Shown here in pieces: positions 1 through 7,100 of a stretch of DNA of 13,595 nt. Made by a program: the position numbers and the translations under genes. Position 1 is the stretch's first letter, and each line of letters starts with the position of its first letter. The notes below the pieces were generated by a model. That model saw only the letters and a list, made by a program, of their open reading frames with translations. It had not been told where the DNA came from and searched no databases. Origin of the DNA: Clostridia bacterium (GTDB lineage: Bacteria > Bacillota > Clostridia > Oscillospirales > Ruminococcaceae); contig JAGKVC010000085.1 of the NCBI GenBank assembly GCA_021152595.1, positions 1-13,595 of the forward strand, given 5' to 3'.

Positions 1-362
1 ATATGCGCGTGATGCACCGCGAGCGGATCAGCACGAAGCATTCGCTGCTGAATTCGGTCTTCCGGCGGCAGCTCGACGGCAGGGCGTTCGGAAATGATCC
101 GGATGTATTTCTCCTGCGCAGAGACCGGATCGGGATGCCGGCTTCGCAGAAGCAGTGCCTTGCGGAAATCAATGCGCTGACCGGCAGTGTGCTGTTCACC
201 TCGGATGACTGCGCGGAATATAACGACAATCAGCAGATGATGCTGCGGCGGCTGATGCTCCTGCGTGAGGCGGAGGTCACGGGCGCGGAGCTGGAAGATG
301 AACAGCTCACGATCCGCTTCCGGCGCGGCGATAAGGAATACACAAAGCAGTATCCGCTCTGA
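1..362 (+). CDS. C-terminal end of probable clan-D glycosidase (alpha-galactosidase-like), partial
   Basis: Only the last ~119 codons are present. The frame is open to the left edge, so the first visible ATG (position 3) is probably internal. The short motif GNDPDVFLLRR, followed by a stretch ending in TGSVLFTSDD, resembles the C-terminal part of GH36/clan-D alpha-galactosidases, in which an Asp-Pro-Asp motif follows the catalytic barrel. After about residue 85 the sequence looks like the start of a small beta-rich C-terminal domain. There is no signal peptide or sorting signal in the visible part. The stop lies 25 bp before the metallophosphoesterase start, so the two are probably cotranscribed. 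The family call rests on one motif in a fragment; another clan-D family is possible. The full gene would hydrolyse alpha-galactosides if the call is right. Confidence 0.55.
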   Translation, partial: MRVMHRERISTKHSLLNSVFRRQLDGRAFGNDPDVFLLRRDRIGMPASQKQCLAEINALTGSVLFTSDDCAEYNDNQQMMLRRLMLLREAEVTGAELEDEQLTIRFRRGDKEYTKQYPL

Positions 363-387
363 TGCTGCATGAATGCGGGGATGATCT

Positions 388-1485
388 ATGGGCATGTGGC
401 TTGCTATTTTTATCGTGGTTGCGCTGCTCGGCGTTGTCAGCGTGATCTATCTGGTGACGCGGTTTCACCGGTTCCGCCTGTTTGAGCGGCTCGCCGAAAA
501 GCATAAGCTGCTCTCGTGGCTGGCGGCGCTTCTGCCGGTCGCGGCGCTGATGTGTACCTATTTTGTCAATATGTTCACGATGTTCGTGGTGCTGATTCAC
601 CTCATGGTGATCTGGATTCTCTGCGATCTCGTCTGCTTTGTGATCCGGAAGCTCCGGCATAAGCCGCGCACACGCAATTACGCAGGCGGTGCGGCACTCC
701 TGCTGACGGCGGCAGTTCTCGGCGCAGGCTGGTATTTTGCGCATCATGTCTATGAGACCGATTATCAGCTCAAAACGCAGAAATCACTCGGCGGTGAACC
801 GCTGCGGATCGCAATGCTCGCGGATTCGCACCTGAGCATTACGCTGAGCGGCGAGGATTTTGCGGAGCAGATCGACCGCATCCGCGATGCAAAGCCGGAT
901 GTGCTGTTCATCGTCGGGGATTTCGTCGATGATGATACAAAAAAGGCGGATATGCTCCGTACCTGCGAAGCACTCGGCGGTCTTGATCTTCCTTACGGCA
1001 TCTTCTATGTCTACGGCAATCACGACGAGGGCTATTATGACTACCGCAGCTTCTCCGCGGATGATCTGCGGAATGCGCTGACGGAAAATCATGTGACAAT
1101 CCTCGCGGATGAAACGCAGATCATCGGGGAACGTTTCGCGGTGATCGGGCGGCAGGATTACTATGCACCTGCCCGCCGTTCTGCGGCAGAGCTTGCGGAG
1201 CCGCTCGATGACAGTCTCTATCAGATCGTGCTTGATCATCAGCCGACGGATTACGATGCCGAGGCGGATGCAGGCTTTGATCTGGTGCTTTCCGGTCATA
1301 CGCACGGCGGACACATCTTTCCTGCCGGACAGATCGGGCTGCTCATCAGCGACAATGATGCGATCTACGGTCTGGAAACACGCAAAAACACCGATTTTAT
1401 CGTGACCTCCGGTATCTCCGGCTGGGCGATTCCGTTCAAGACCGGCACGATTTCGGAATACTGTATCATTGATGTGACGGATTGA
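388..1485 (+). CDS. Membrane-anchored metallophosphoesterase (YkuE/YaeI-like)
   Basis: A 365-residue calcineurin-like phosphoesterase. About four hydrophobic segments (roughly residues 4-24, 41-58, 62-86 and 99-118) anchor it in the membrane, and the catalytic domain follows from ~138. The two-metal motifs appear in order: D146-x-H148 (LADSH), GD178 (VGDFVDD), GNHD at 210-213, H284 (LDHQP) and GHTHGGH starting at G303. All expected metal ligands are intact, so it should be an active hydrolase, probably facing outside. The closest described relatives act on phosphoester bonds in nucleotides or lipid-linked substrates; the substrate cannot be read here. The ATG at 388 is chosen because GCGGGG lies 7 bp upstream. 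It follows the glycosidase by 25 bp and ends at a strong hairpin shared with the convergent dockerin gene. Confidence 0.85.
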   Translation: MGMWLAIFIVVALLGVVSVIYLVTRFHRFRLFERLAEKHKLLSWLAALLPVAALMCTYFVNMFTMFVVLIHLMVIWILCDLVCFVIRKLRHKPRTRNYAGGAALLLTAAVLGAGWYFAHHVYETDYQLKTQKSLGGEPLRIAMLADSHLSITLSGEDFAEQIDRIRDAKPDVLFIVGDFVDDDTKKADMLRTCEALGGLDLPYGIFYVYGNHDEGYYDYRSFSADDLRNALTENHVTILADETQIIGERFAVIGRQDYYAPARRSAAELAEPLDDSLYQIVLDHQPTDYDAEADAGFDLVLSGHTHGGHIFPAGQIGLLISDNDAIYGLETRKNTDFIVTSGISGWAIPFKTGTISEYCIIDVTD

Positions 1486-1504
1486 ATGCCGCCGCGAAAA
1501 CAGA

Positions 1505-1544
1505 AAACCGCTCCGGTCACTTTCTGCTCTGACCGGAGCGGTTT
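1505..1544. terminator. Bidirectional intrinsic terminator
   Basis: A perfect 15-bp inverted repeat (arm AAACCGCTCCGGTCA) with a 10-nt loop lies between two convergent genes. On the minus strand the stem is followed by GGTTTTCTGTTTTCG, a good U-rich tail for the dockerin gene. On the plus strand the tail (GGTTTGGCTGTTCT) is weaker. The outer 11 bp of the stem recur exactly in the terminator at 11834-11871. Confidence 0.9.
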
Positions 1545-1562
1545 GGCTGTTCTGAGATTGCG

Positions 1563-2291
1563 CTATTTTTTGATGATCGCGGACCATGGAACATTGCGGT
1601 GCGAGATGCCGTTGAGCACATAATAGCGCAGGATATACTGTGCATCCTCAAGATCGGCAATGCCGTTGCTGTCCACATCCGCGGCGGAGATCTGTGCCTG
1701 CGTCAGTCCTGCGGCGCGTCCGCTGATCCGCCTGACATATGCCCGCAGAACGATCTGCGCATCATCCGCGGAAATAGTGGAATCGCCGTTGATATCGCCC
1801 TTTCCGGCGGATTCCGGATAGCGTGTCAGGGCGTAGGTGGTTGTGCCGTTCATGACCTCGGATTTCTTCAGCTCTCTGCCCCAGTGTACCTTGCCGTTGA
1901 AATTGCCCTCGGCGATTGTGTAGCTGTCGGCATTGACATTCAGGACGATCACCGAATGGGAATCGTTGTTGAGACGCAGAATATCACCGACACGAACCTG
2001 CGTGTAGTCGTAATATTTCCGCGCAGGCAGCGAGCCGAAAGCGGCATCGCTGAGCATGAAGGCAAATCCTGCACAGCCGAATCCGCCGCCGTAAATGCCG
2101 CCCTTCCACGATTTGAATACATCATTGCCGAAGGGCGTTCCCTCGGGGTACTGCGCCTTCATCGCAAGCATGGCGGCGCGGACGCTCTCCTCGGAAAGAT
2201 CGGCGGCGGCTGCGCGTGCGGACGGGACTGCCGGTATCAGAATCAGGATCATTATGACGGAGATCCAGAGCGATAACATACGCTTTATCAT
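1563..2291 (-). CDS. Secreted CHAP/NlpC-like cysteine hydrolase with C-terminal dockerin
   Basis: A 242-residue secreted protein. Residues 1-28 are a signal peptide (basic start, long hydrophobic core, cleavage near SARA-AA). Residues ~33-160 look like a papain-fold CHAP/NlpC-type domain: C73 in FGCAGFAF is the candidate nucleophile, H112 in NDSHSVIVL the general base, and the AEGNFNG stretch (127-133) supplies the usual third polar residue. Residues ~165-230 are a type I dockerin with two calcium-binding F-hand repeats, beginning GDINGDSTISADD and ADVDSNGIADLED, each followed by a similar helix. The dockerin should plug the enzyme into a cohesin scaffold (cellulosome-type complex). Whether the catalytic domain is a peptidase or a peptidoglycan amidase is not visible. 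Start: AGGAGG at 2297-2302 lies 5 bp before the ATG, and a consensus promoter lies upstream. It is divergent from merR. Confidence 0.82.
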   Translation of the reverse strand: MIKRMLSLWISVIMILILIPAVPSARAAAADLSEESVRAAMLAMKAQYPEGTPFGNDVFKSWKGGIYGGGFGCAGFAFMLSDAAFGSLPARKYYDYTQVRVGDILRLNNDSHSVIVLNVNADSYTIAEGNFNGKVHWGRELKKSEVMNGTTTYALTRYPESAGKGDINGDSTISADDAQIVLRAYVRRISGRAAGLTQAQISAADVDSNGIADLEDAQYILRYYVLNGISHRNVPWSAIIKK

Positions 2292-2337
2292 ACATACCTC
2301 CTAATTTTCTTTTGATCTGGCGCTGGATTCTATTACT

Positions 2338-2366
2338 ATTCTACACAGAAATGATGCGCGTGTCAA
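2338..2366 (-). promoter_or_regulatory. Sigma-A promoter of the dockerin gene
   Basis: On the minus strand, a perfect -35 TTGACA (2361-2366) is followed after 17 bp by -10 TAGAAT (2338-2343). It lies about 47 bp upstream of the dockerin gene's start codon. The spacing and hexamers are near consensus, so strong constitutive expression is expected. Confidence 0.85.
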
Positions 2367-2444
2367 GTGGAAAATTGTTTCAATCCGATATGCGGCAAAT
2401 AATACTGCAAATTTTGTGCAATCTGACGAATTTCAGAAAGGCTA

Positions 2445-2475
2445 TTGACTCTGACGTTACGTTATAGTGTATACT
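2445..2475 (+). promoter_or_regulatory. MerR-type promoter with 19-bp spacer and operator dyad
   Basis: The -35 TTGACT (2445-2450) and -10 TATACT (2470-2475) are separated by 19 bp, two more than normal. This is the hallmark of promoters that MerR-family proteins untwist. Within the spacer lies an imperfect dyad, ACTCTGACGT / ACGTTATAGT (2448-2457 and 2459-2468; 8 of 10 positions match as an inverted repeat, centred on 2458). It lies 25 bp upstream of the merR start codon, so autoregulation by the adjacent protein is the natural reading. Confidence 0.85.
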
Positions 2476-2500
2476 GAAATCACGCGGAGGAGGGATCAGT

Positions 2501-3238
2501 ATGAGAACCGTGAAAGAGGTCAGCGAGCTGACCGGAATCAGTGTGCGCACACTGCAATATTACGACAGGATCGGGCTGCTGCCCCCTGCGGACCGGACGC
2601 AGGCAGGCTACCGGCTGTATGACGATGCAGCGCTCGAGCGTTTGCAGCAGATCCTGCTCTTTCGGGAGCTGGCATTTCCGCTCAGCGAGATCAAGGCGAT
2701 TCTGGAAGCGCCGGATTTCGACCGGAACAAGGCGCTCCGGCAGCAGATTGAACTGCTGGAGCTGAAAAAGGAGCATCTCGAAAATCTGATCCTTTTTGCA
2801 CGCGGAATTGAACTGTTAGGAGTGAACAATATGGATTTTTCAGCATTTGATACAGCAAAGCTCGATGCATACGCAAAGCAGGCAAAGGAAACCTGGGGGC
2901 ATACGCCGGAATACCGGCAGATGCAGGAAAAGGATGCAAACCGCACACCGGCGGATCAGGAACGGCTCGCCTCTGATCTGATGCGGCTTTTCACCGAATT
3001 CGGCGGCATGCGGCAGCTTCCGCCCGATGCGCCGCAGGTTCAGCGGCAGGTGCAGCGGCTCCGCGATTTCATTACCGAGAATTGCTATGACTGCACGAAA
3101 AATATACTCGCAGGACTTGGCAAGTGGTATGCAGGCGGCGGTGAGATCACAGAGAACATCGACCGCGCAGGCGGAGAAGGTACGGCGGAATTTGCATCGG
3201 AAGCGATTGCAATTTACTGTGCTAATACGGCATCATAA
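2501..3238 (+). CDS. MerR-family regulator with TipAS effector domain
   Basis: A 245-residue regulator. Residues 1-70 are a MerR winged helix-turn-helix (ISVRTLQYYDRIGLLPP and GYRLYDD are diagnostic). Residues ~76-108 form the dimerising coiled coil. Residues ~120-243 match the TipAS antibiotic/peptide-recognition domain (YAKQAKETWGHTPEYRQ; ITENIDRAGGEGTAEF). Members such as TipAL, Mta and AlbA bind hydrophobic or thiopeptide ligands and then activate transcription. Cys195, Cys198 and Cys240 lie in the TipAS domain; whether one does the covalent capture seen in TipAL cannot be told. The start is fixed by GGAGGAGGG at 2487-2495, six bp before the ATG. It has its own 19-bp-spacer promoter and its own terminator, so it is a monocistronic unit. 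No efflux gene is adjacent, so its targets other than itself are unknown. Confidence 0.88.
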   Translation: MRTVKEVSELTGISVRTLQYYDRIGLLPPADRTQAGYRLYDDAALERLQQILLFRELAFPLSEIKAILEAPDFDRNKALRQQIELLELKKEHLENLILFARGIELLGVNNMDFSAFDTAKLDAYAKQAKETWGHTPEYRQMQEKDANRTPADQERLASDLMRLFTEFGGMRQLPPDAPQVQRQVQRLRDFITENCYDCTKNILAGLGKWYAGGGEITENIDRAGGEGTAEFASEAIAIYCANTAS

Positions 3239-3246
3239 TAGAAAAG

Positions 3247-3296
3247 AAAGCAGCTACGCGGAAATTGACGTATTGTCAATCCGGGCGGCTGCTTTT
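3247..3296 (+). terminator. Intrinsic terminator of merR
   Basis: The outer stem AAAGCAGC (3247-3254) pairs with GCTGCTTT (3288-3295). Inside it, CGG/CCG (3259-3261, 3281-3283) and ATTGAC/GTCAAT (3264-3269, 3275-3280) make a second stem with a 5-nt loop. The 3' side runs into TTTTCTGTATT. It starts 8 bp after the merR stop. Confidence 0.82.
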
Positions 3297-3411
3297 CTGT
3301 ATTCAGCACGACAATACAAGATCTTGTTAAGAAGGATATAAATAATATAATAGGCGACAAAAAGACAGTACAACTATATTACAAATGGTATAATATTATA
3401 GCAATATTAAG

Positions 3412-3449
3412 TGAAATCTGCGTTTTTTTACATGAAATCTACGTTTTTT
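3412..3449 (+). promoter_or_regulatory. Tandem direct repeat, candidate LytTR-type activator site
   Basis: TGAAATCTGCGTTTTTT (3412-3428) and TGAAATCTACGTTTTTT (3433-3449) are identical at 16 of 17 positions and start exactly 21 bp apart, two helical turns. They end 3 bp before the -35 of the pilus promoter. The cores TGCGTTTTT and TACGTTTTT, with 12 bp between them, fit the described LytTR pattern (9-bp repeats of type [TA][AC][CA]GTTN[AG][TG], 12-13 bp apart) at about 7 and 8 of 9 positions. The repeat is seen directly; the LytTR assignment is inference. Confidence 0.6.
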
Positions 3450-3452
3450 CGA

Positions 3453-3481
3453 TTGACTTTTATAAGGCAAAAGAGTAAAAT
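3453..3481 (+). promoter_or_regulatory. Promoter of the pilus operon
   Basis: The -35 TTGACT (3453-3458), a 17-bp spacer and the -10 TAAAAT (3476-3481) lie 52 bp before the first pilus-operon start codon. It is the only near-consensus promoter seen upstream of the six-gene operon. Confidence 0.8.
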
Positions 3482-3533
3482 TAAAGAAATAAAACAGATG
3501 AATTTATGTCAATTTTGAGCAGGGGTGATGCGA

Positions 3534-4184
3534 TTGGATCGAAAAGAGTTTCAGCATCTCAGCAAAAGCGAACTGATTGGCATCATCTGTGAGCTGATGA
3601 AAGAAGACGATTCCAAACCGCTGACAGATTTGACATTATCTGACGTCGAAGCTGTGCGAAACGGGTTGGCTGCAAGTGCGAACCGAAAAAAAATTGCGGT
3701 TCGGATTTTTTCTATACTGGTTGTAATCGCGGCGGCTGCGATCCTGATCTCGACACTGTTCCTGCCGGTGATTCAGGTGACCGGCTCCAGCATGGAGCCT
3801 TCGATCCGCGAGGATGATGTGCTGCTTCTGGTGCAGACGAAGCATTTTGATCACGGCGATATCTGCTGCTTCTCGTGGCAGAATAAGCTGCTCATCAAGC
3901 GCATCATCGGCATGCCTGGAGACGTTGTCCGAATGGATAAGGAGGGTAATGTCTTTGTCAATGATCAGCTCCTCGATGAACCGTATCTGACAGAAAAAAA
4001 ACTGGGTGAATGTGACATCAAATTTCCCTATTACGTCCCCGAGGGACAGTATTTTGTCCTCGGAGATCACCGGGAATCTTCCGTTGACAGCCGAAGCACT
4101 GTAATCGGCTGCGTGGAGGAGGATCAGATGGTCGGGCGGGAGGTGTTCAGACTTTGGCCGCATCGGATCAGACAGGCAGAATGA
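3534..4184 (+). CDS. Type I signal peptidase (pilus-associated)
   Basis: A 216-residue membrane serine protease that cleaves signal peptides of exported proteins. An N-terminal cytosolic stretch of ~55 residues precedes one membrane segment (~residues 59-80). Then comes the catalytic region: VTGSSMEPSI with Ser86, LLIKRIIGMPGD with Lys122, and GDHRESSVDSR near residue 180. The Ser/Lys dyad is intact, so unlike some streptococcal pilus SipA proteins it should be active. Start choice: the run AGGGGTGAT (3521-3529) is the ribosome site and overlaps the GTG at 3525 and ATG at 3528. The TTG at 3534 is spaced correctly behind it, though the two earlier codons cannot be excluded. It is the first gene of the pilus operon, and its stop overlaps the next ATG by four bases (ATGA), implying coupled translation. 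Confidence 0.88.
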   Translation: MDRKEFQHLSKSELIGIICELMKEDDSKPLTDLTLSDVEAVRNGLAASANRKKIAVRIFSILVVIAAAAILISTLFLPVIQVTGSSMEPSIREDDVLLLVQTKHFDHGDICCFSWQNKLLIKRIIGMPGDVVRMDKEGNVFVNDQLLDEPYLTEKKLGECDIKFPYYVPEGQYFVLGDHRESSVDSRSTVIGCVEEDQMVGREVFRLWPHRIRQAE

Positions 4185-7100
4185 GGACAAAGAATTGGAA
4201 AAGAGGAACAGAAGTGAAGAAACGAGTCGAAGGACTGGTTCGGCAATTCAGGGAGGCGCGCAAACGCAGGCTGCGGTTTGAAGCGCTGATGACTGCATTG
4301 TCCGTGCTGGTGACAGGCGGCGTCTTCTGGCAGCTCCGCAGACAGGGCACGGCAATCTCCGATGAGACTGCGCCTGCGGCAGAGCTTCCGGAAGCAGCAA
4401 TCCCTGTCGTTGAGACCGATGCTGATCCGCCGGACGAAACGGCAAGATCCGGCATTGCAGAGGAACCGGAGGACTGGGAAGCAGAACTTCCGGTATTCAC
4501 GAACGAAAGCGCACAGCAGCGAATCGCGGCGATCGCGGTTTCTCAGCTCGGCTACAGCGAAGGCAGCGAAGAGGTTCTGCTCTCCGATGACGGAATGAGC
4601 CGCTCCGGTTATACACGCTACGGCGCGTGGTACGGCAATCCCTACGGTGAGTGGAACAGCCTGTTCACGTACTTCTGCATGTATTATGCCGGAATCGAGA
4701 AAACCGAGATCCCCTATGGCTCCGGCTGCTGGAGCTGGTATGAGACACTTTCCGGAAAGGAAATGATCGCACCCTGCGGCACAGAGGAGCCCGGCGATAT
4801 TCTCTTCTTTGATACGGATGCGGACGGCGAGGCGGATCGAACCGGCATCGTCACCGGCACCGCGGAGACAGAAGAGGGCGTTCAGATCAGCGTGATCGAG
4901 GGCAACACCGAAGGAACTGTTGCGGAAAAGCAATATCTGCGCGGCGGCTCCGAAATGATCGGTGTGCTTTCCGTTGACGATTATGTCACGAATCTGCCGG
5001 AGGGCGTGAAGCTGCTTGATTACAGCGGCGATACCGAATCCGGTATTCACGTTGCGGCACAGGCTGCGGAGGGCGTGTTCCCTGAGGGGACTGTCATGCA
5101 GGTGCGCGATGCACAGCTTGAGGAGGTCTGGGGCGATGCCGCCCTGATCGGACCGGCGGACATGATGTTCGATCAAAAGGTTGCCGTTGATATTTCGTTC
5201 TACGATCCTGACGGCAATGAGATTGAACCTTCTGATTCACAGCGCGTACAGGTACAGATTTCCCTGCCGGAAGAGCGGAAGCTCGTGGAGCAGCCGGAAA
5301 AGGAACCGGCGCTGCTGCATATTCAGGATGACGGCGTCCCGACAATCATCGAGGATGCGGCTGTCACGGAGGAATCTGCTGCATTTGAAGCGGAATCCTT
5401 CTCGATCTACGTTGTGACCGCACTCGGCGAACGTGAAAAGGATCACATTCACGAGACACTCGAAGGCGGCTTTAACACAAACCAGGAAGATGATCCCTAT
5501 ATCATCTATGTCGGTGAAACGATCACGGTTGCAGGCTATTCCTCAAAAGGAGAATGGCTCTTCGGGCAGGACAACTCCATTCTGAACCAGCTTACGGACA
5601 CCATGAACAGTTCGACGGATGCGAACGGCGTCACAAGGCGTGAATCAACCTATCAGGGCGTTTCAGCCGGAAAAACCCGTATTCAGATCAATACCGAAGG
5701 CAGCACGTATGTTGATTTCTGGGTTGAAGTCCGCGAGAATCCGTATGTTCCGCACTCTGAGGAGATGGAGTCGAAGACGATTACAATGAAAGTCGGAGAC
5801 AGTCTCACAATTTACGAATATGTATCGCCGGAACAGTATGAAGAAAACGGCAGAGATTTCTGCTGGCGCGGCGGCGATGATATATTCTGCTCCCCGTCTT
5901 ATAAAGGTCCGGAAGTCATGGAGGACGGACGCCTCATGATTTCCAAGACATATATTGCAACAGCGACCGGAACAAGCGTATTTCACGACCGCAACAGCGA
6001 AAAGCAGCTGACGGTTAACGTTGAAGGCACGAATAACATCCGCTTTTTTGATCACTCGGATATTGAGATTTCCGATGACGGTAAATATATCGAGGTTGAA
6101 ACGATTGAGAAAAAAGACGGTACTTCAGTTACCACAAAAACTGTTTACCGTTCGGCGGTTTCTTCTGTTAACACCTGTGAGGTTTTCGATATATACGAAA
6201 ACACCGTCAAGACTTATACTTCCGACTTGTATGAATCACATGGTAACCCTGGCGAAGCACAGTATGAGCTGACTTCTAAATATTCGTATTTTTGGGAACG
6301 TGATAATAATGATCCTGAACGCCGGAATAAAAAGCTGATCAATCAGGCAAGTGTGGATCATGTCAAATTTGATGTCAATCTGCTGCTGATTCCGCAGGAA
6401 GTCATTACAATGACTTACCGGGATGGCGTTCTTATTTCGGAGACCACGAGAAGTACGCTCGGAGAAGACAATAAAACTGTTGAACACGCTATTTTCAACC
6501 TTGATCACAGGGCTGTTGTGGATGCGCATAACAAATGCCCGGATCATTCCGGTATGGACTTCACGATCAGCGCGAATATGGCAACGGTTCAGCTGAATGC
6601 TGCCAAAGTCCTGTATGATATCAACGGCAACAAACAGCAAACGATGGAAGCAGGAAAGTTCGCCTTCCGTCTGATCGAAAACAGCGGCGGTTCATTCACC
6701 GCACAGACGATCAGCAGCAGCGAAGATGTTATTACACTTCCTGAGAGCTCCGATGTTGTCAATGAAGTCTATCAGGCATTCAGCGGAACACCCGATGCGA
6801 TTGAATGGGGCAGCGGCGTAGACGGTACTGCTGTTCTGAAAGAACTGCAAGCGCTCTCCTTTGTCGGTGAAAACATCTTTGCTCTGTGCACGACCGCACA
6901 GGATGTTTACAATGCTCTGATGAGCAGCACAAATCCGCAGGATGCAAGCCGTTTCCGCAAGGCAGCAAGCGAGCATCTTGTCGCAGCGAATGCCATGAAG
7001 CCTGCAACACGTTTTGAGCATACGCTCAGTGCAGAGCCCGGCTATTATCTTGTGAGAGATGTCAATGAGCTGATTGAAACTCAGACCAACGATGAGAATG

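Larger units (their letters stand above)
3297..3533 (+). other. AT-rich intergenic control region of the pilus operon
   Basis: The stretch is strikingly AT-rich compared with flanking genes. No ORF is credible in it. It contains a possible extended -10 (TGGTATAAT, 3386-3394) without a clear -35. An AT-rich dyad TAATATT-N5-AATATTA (3391-3397/3403-3409) follows, then a tandem direct repeat (3412-3449) and a consensus promoter (3453-3481). The low GC is consistent with a regulated, possibly horizontally acquired promoter region. Confidence 0.6.

Noticed and set aside
784..1587. Minus-strand ORF over the metallophosphoesterase
   Set aside because: It would run through the bidirectional terminator and has no motif, while the plus frame carries every metallophosphoesterase motif.
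3386..3394. Extended -10 TGGTATAAT as a second pilus promoter
   Set aside because: No convincing -35 at 16-18 bp, and the surrounding DNA is so AT-rich that such a match is expected by chance. The promoter at 3453-3481 is better.
4124..5176. Minus-strand ORF of 350 codons over the tip adhesin gene
   Set aside because: No ribosome site, promoter or recognisable motif. It lies fully within the signal peptidase and tip genes, whose families are clear.
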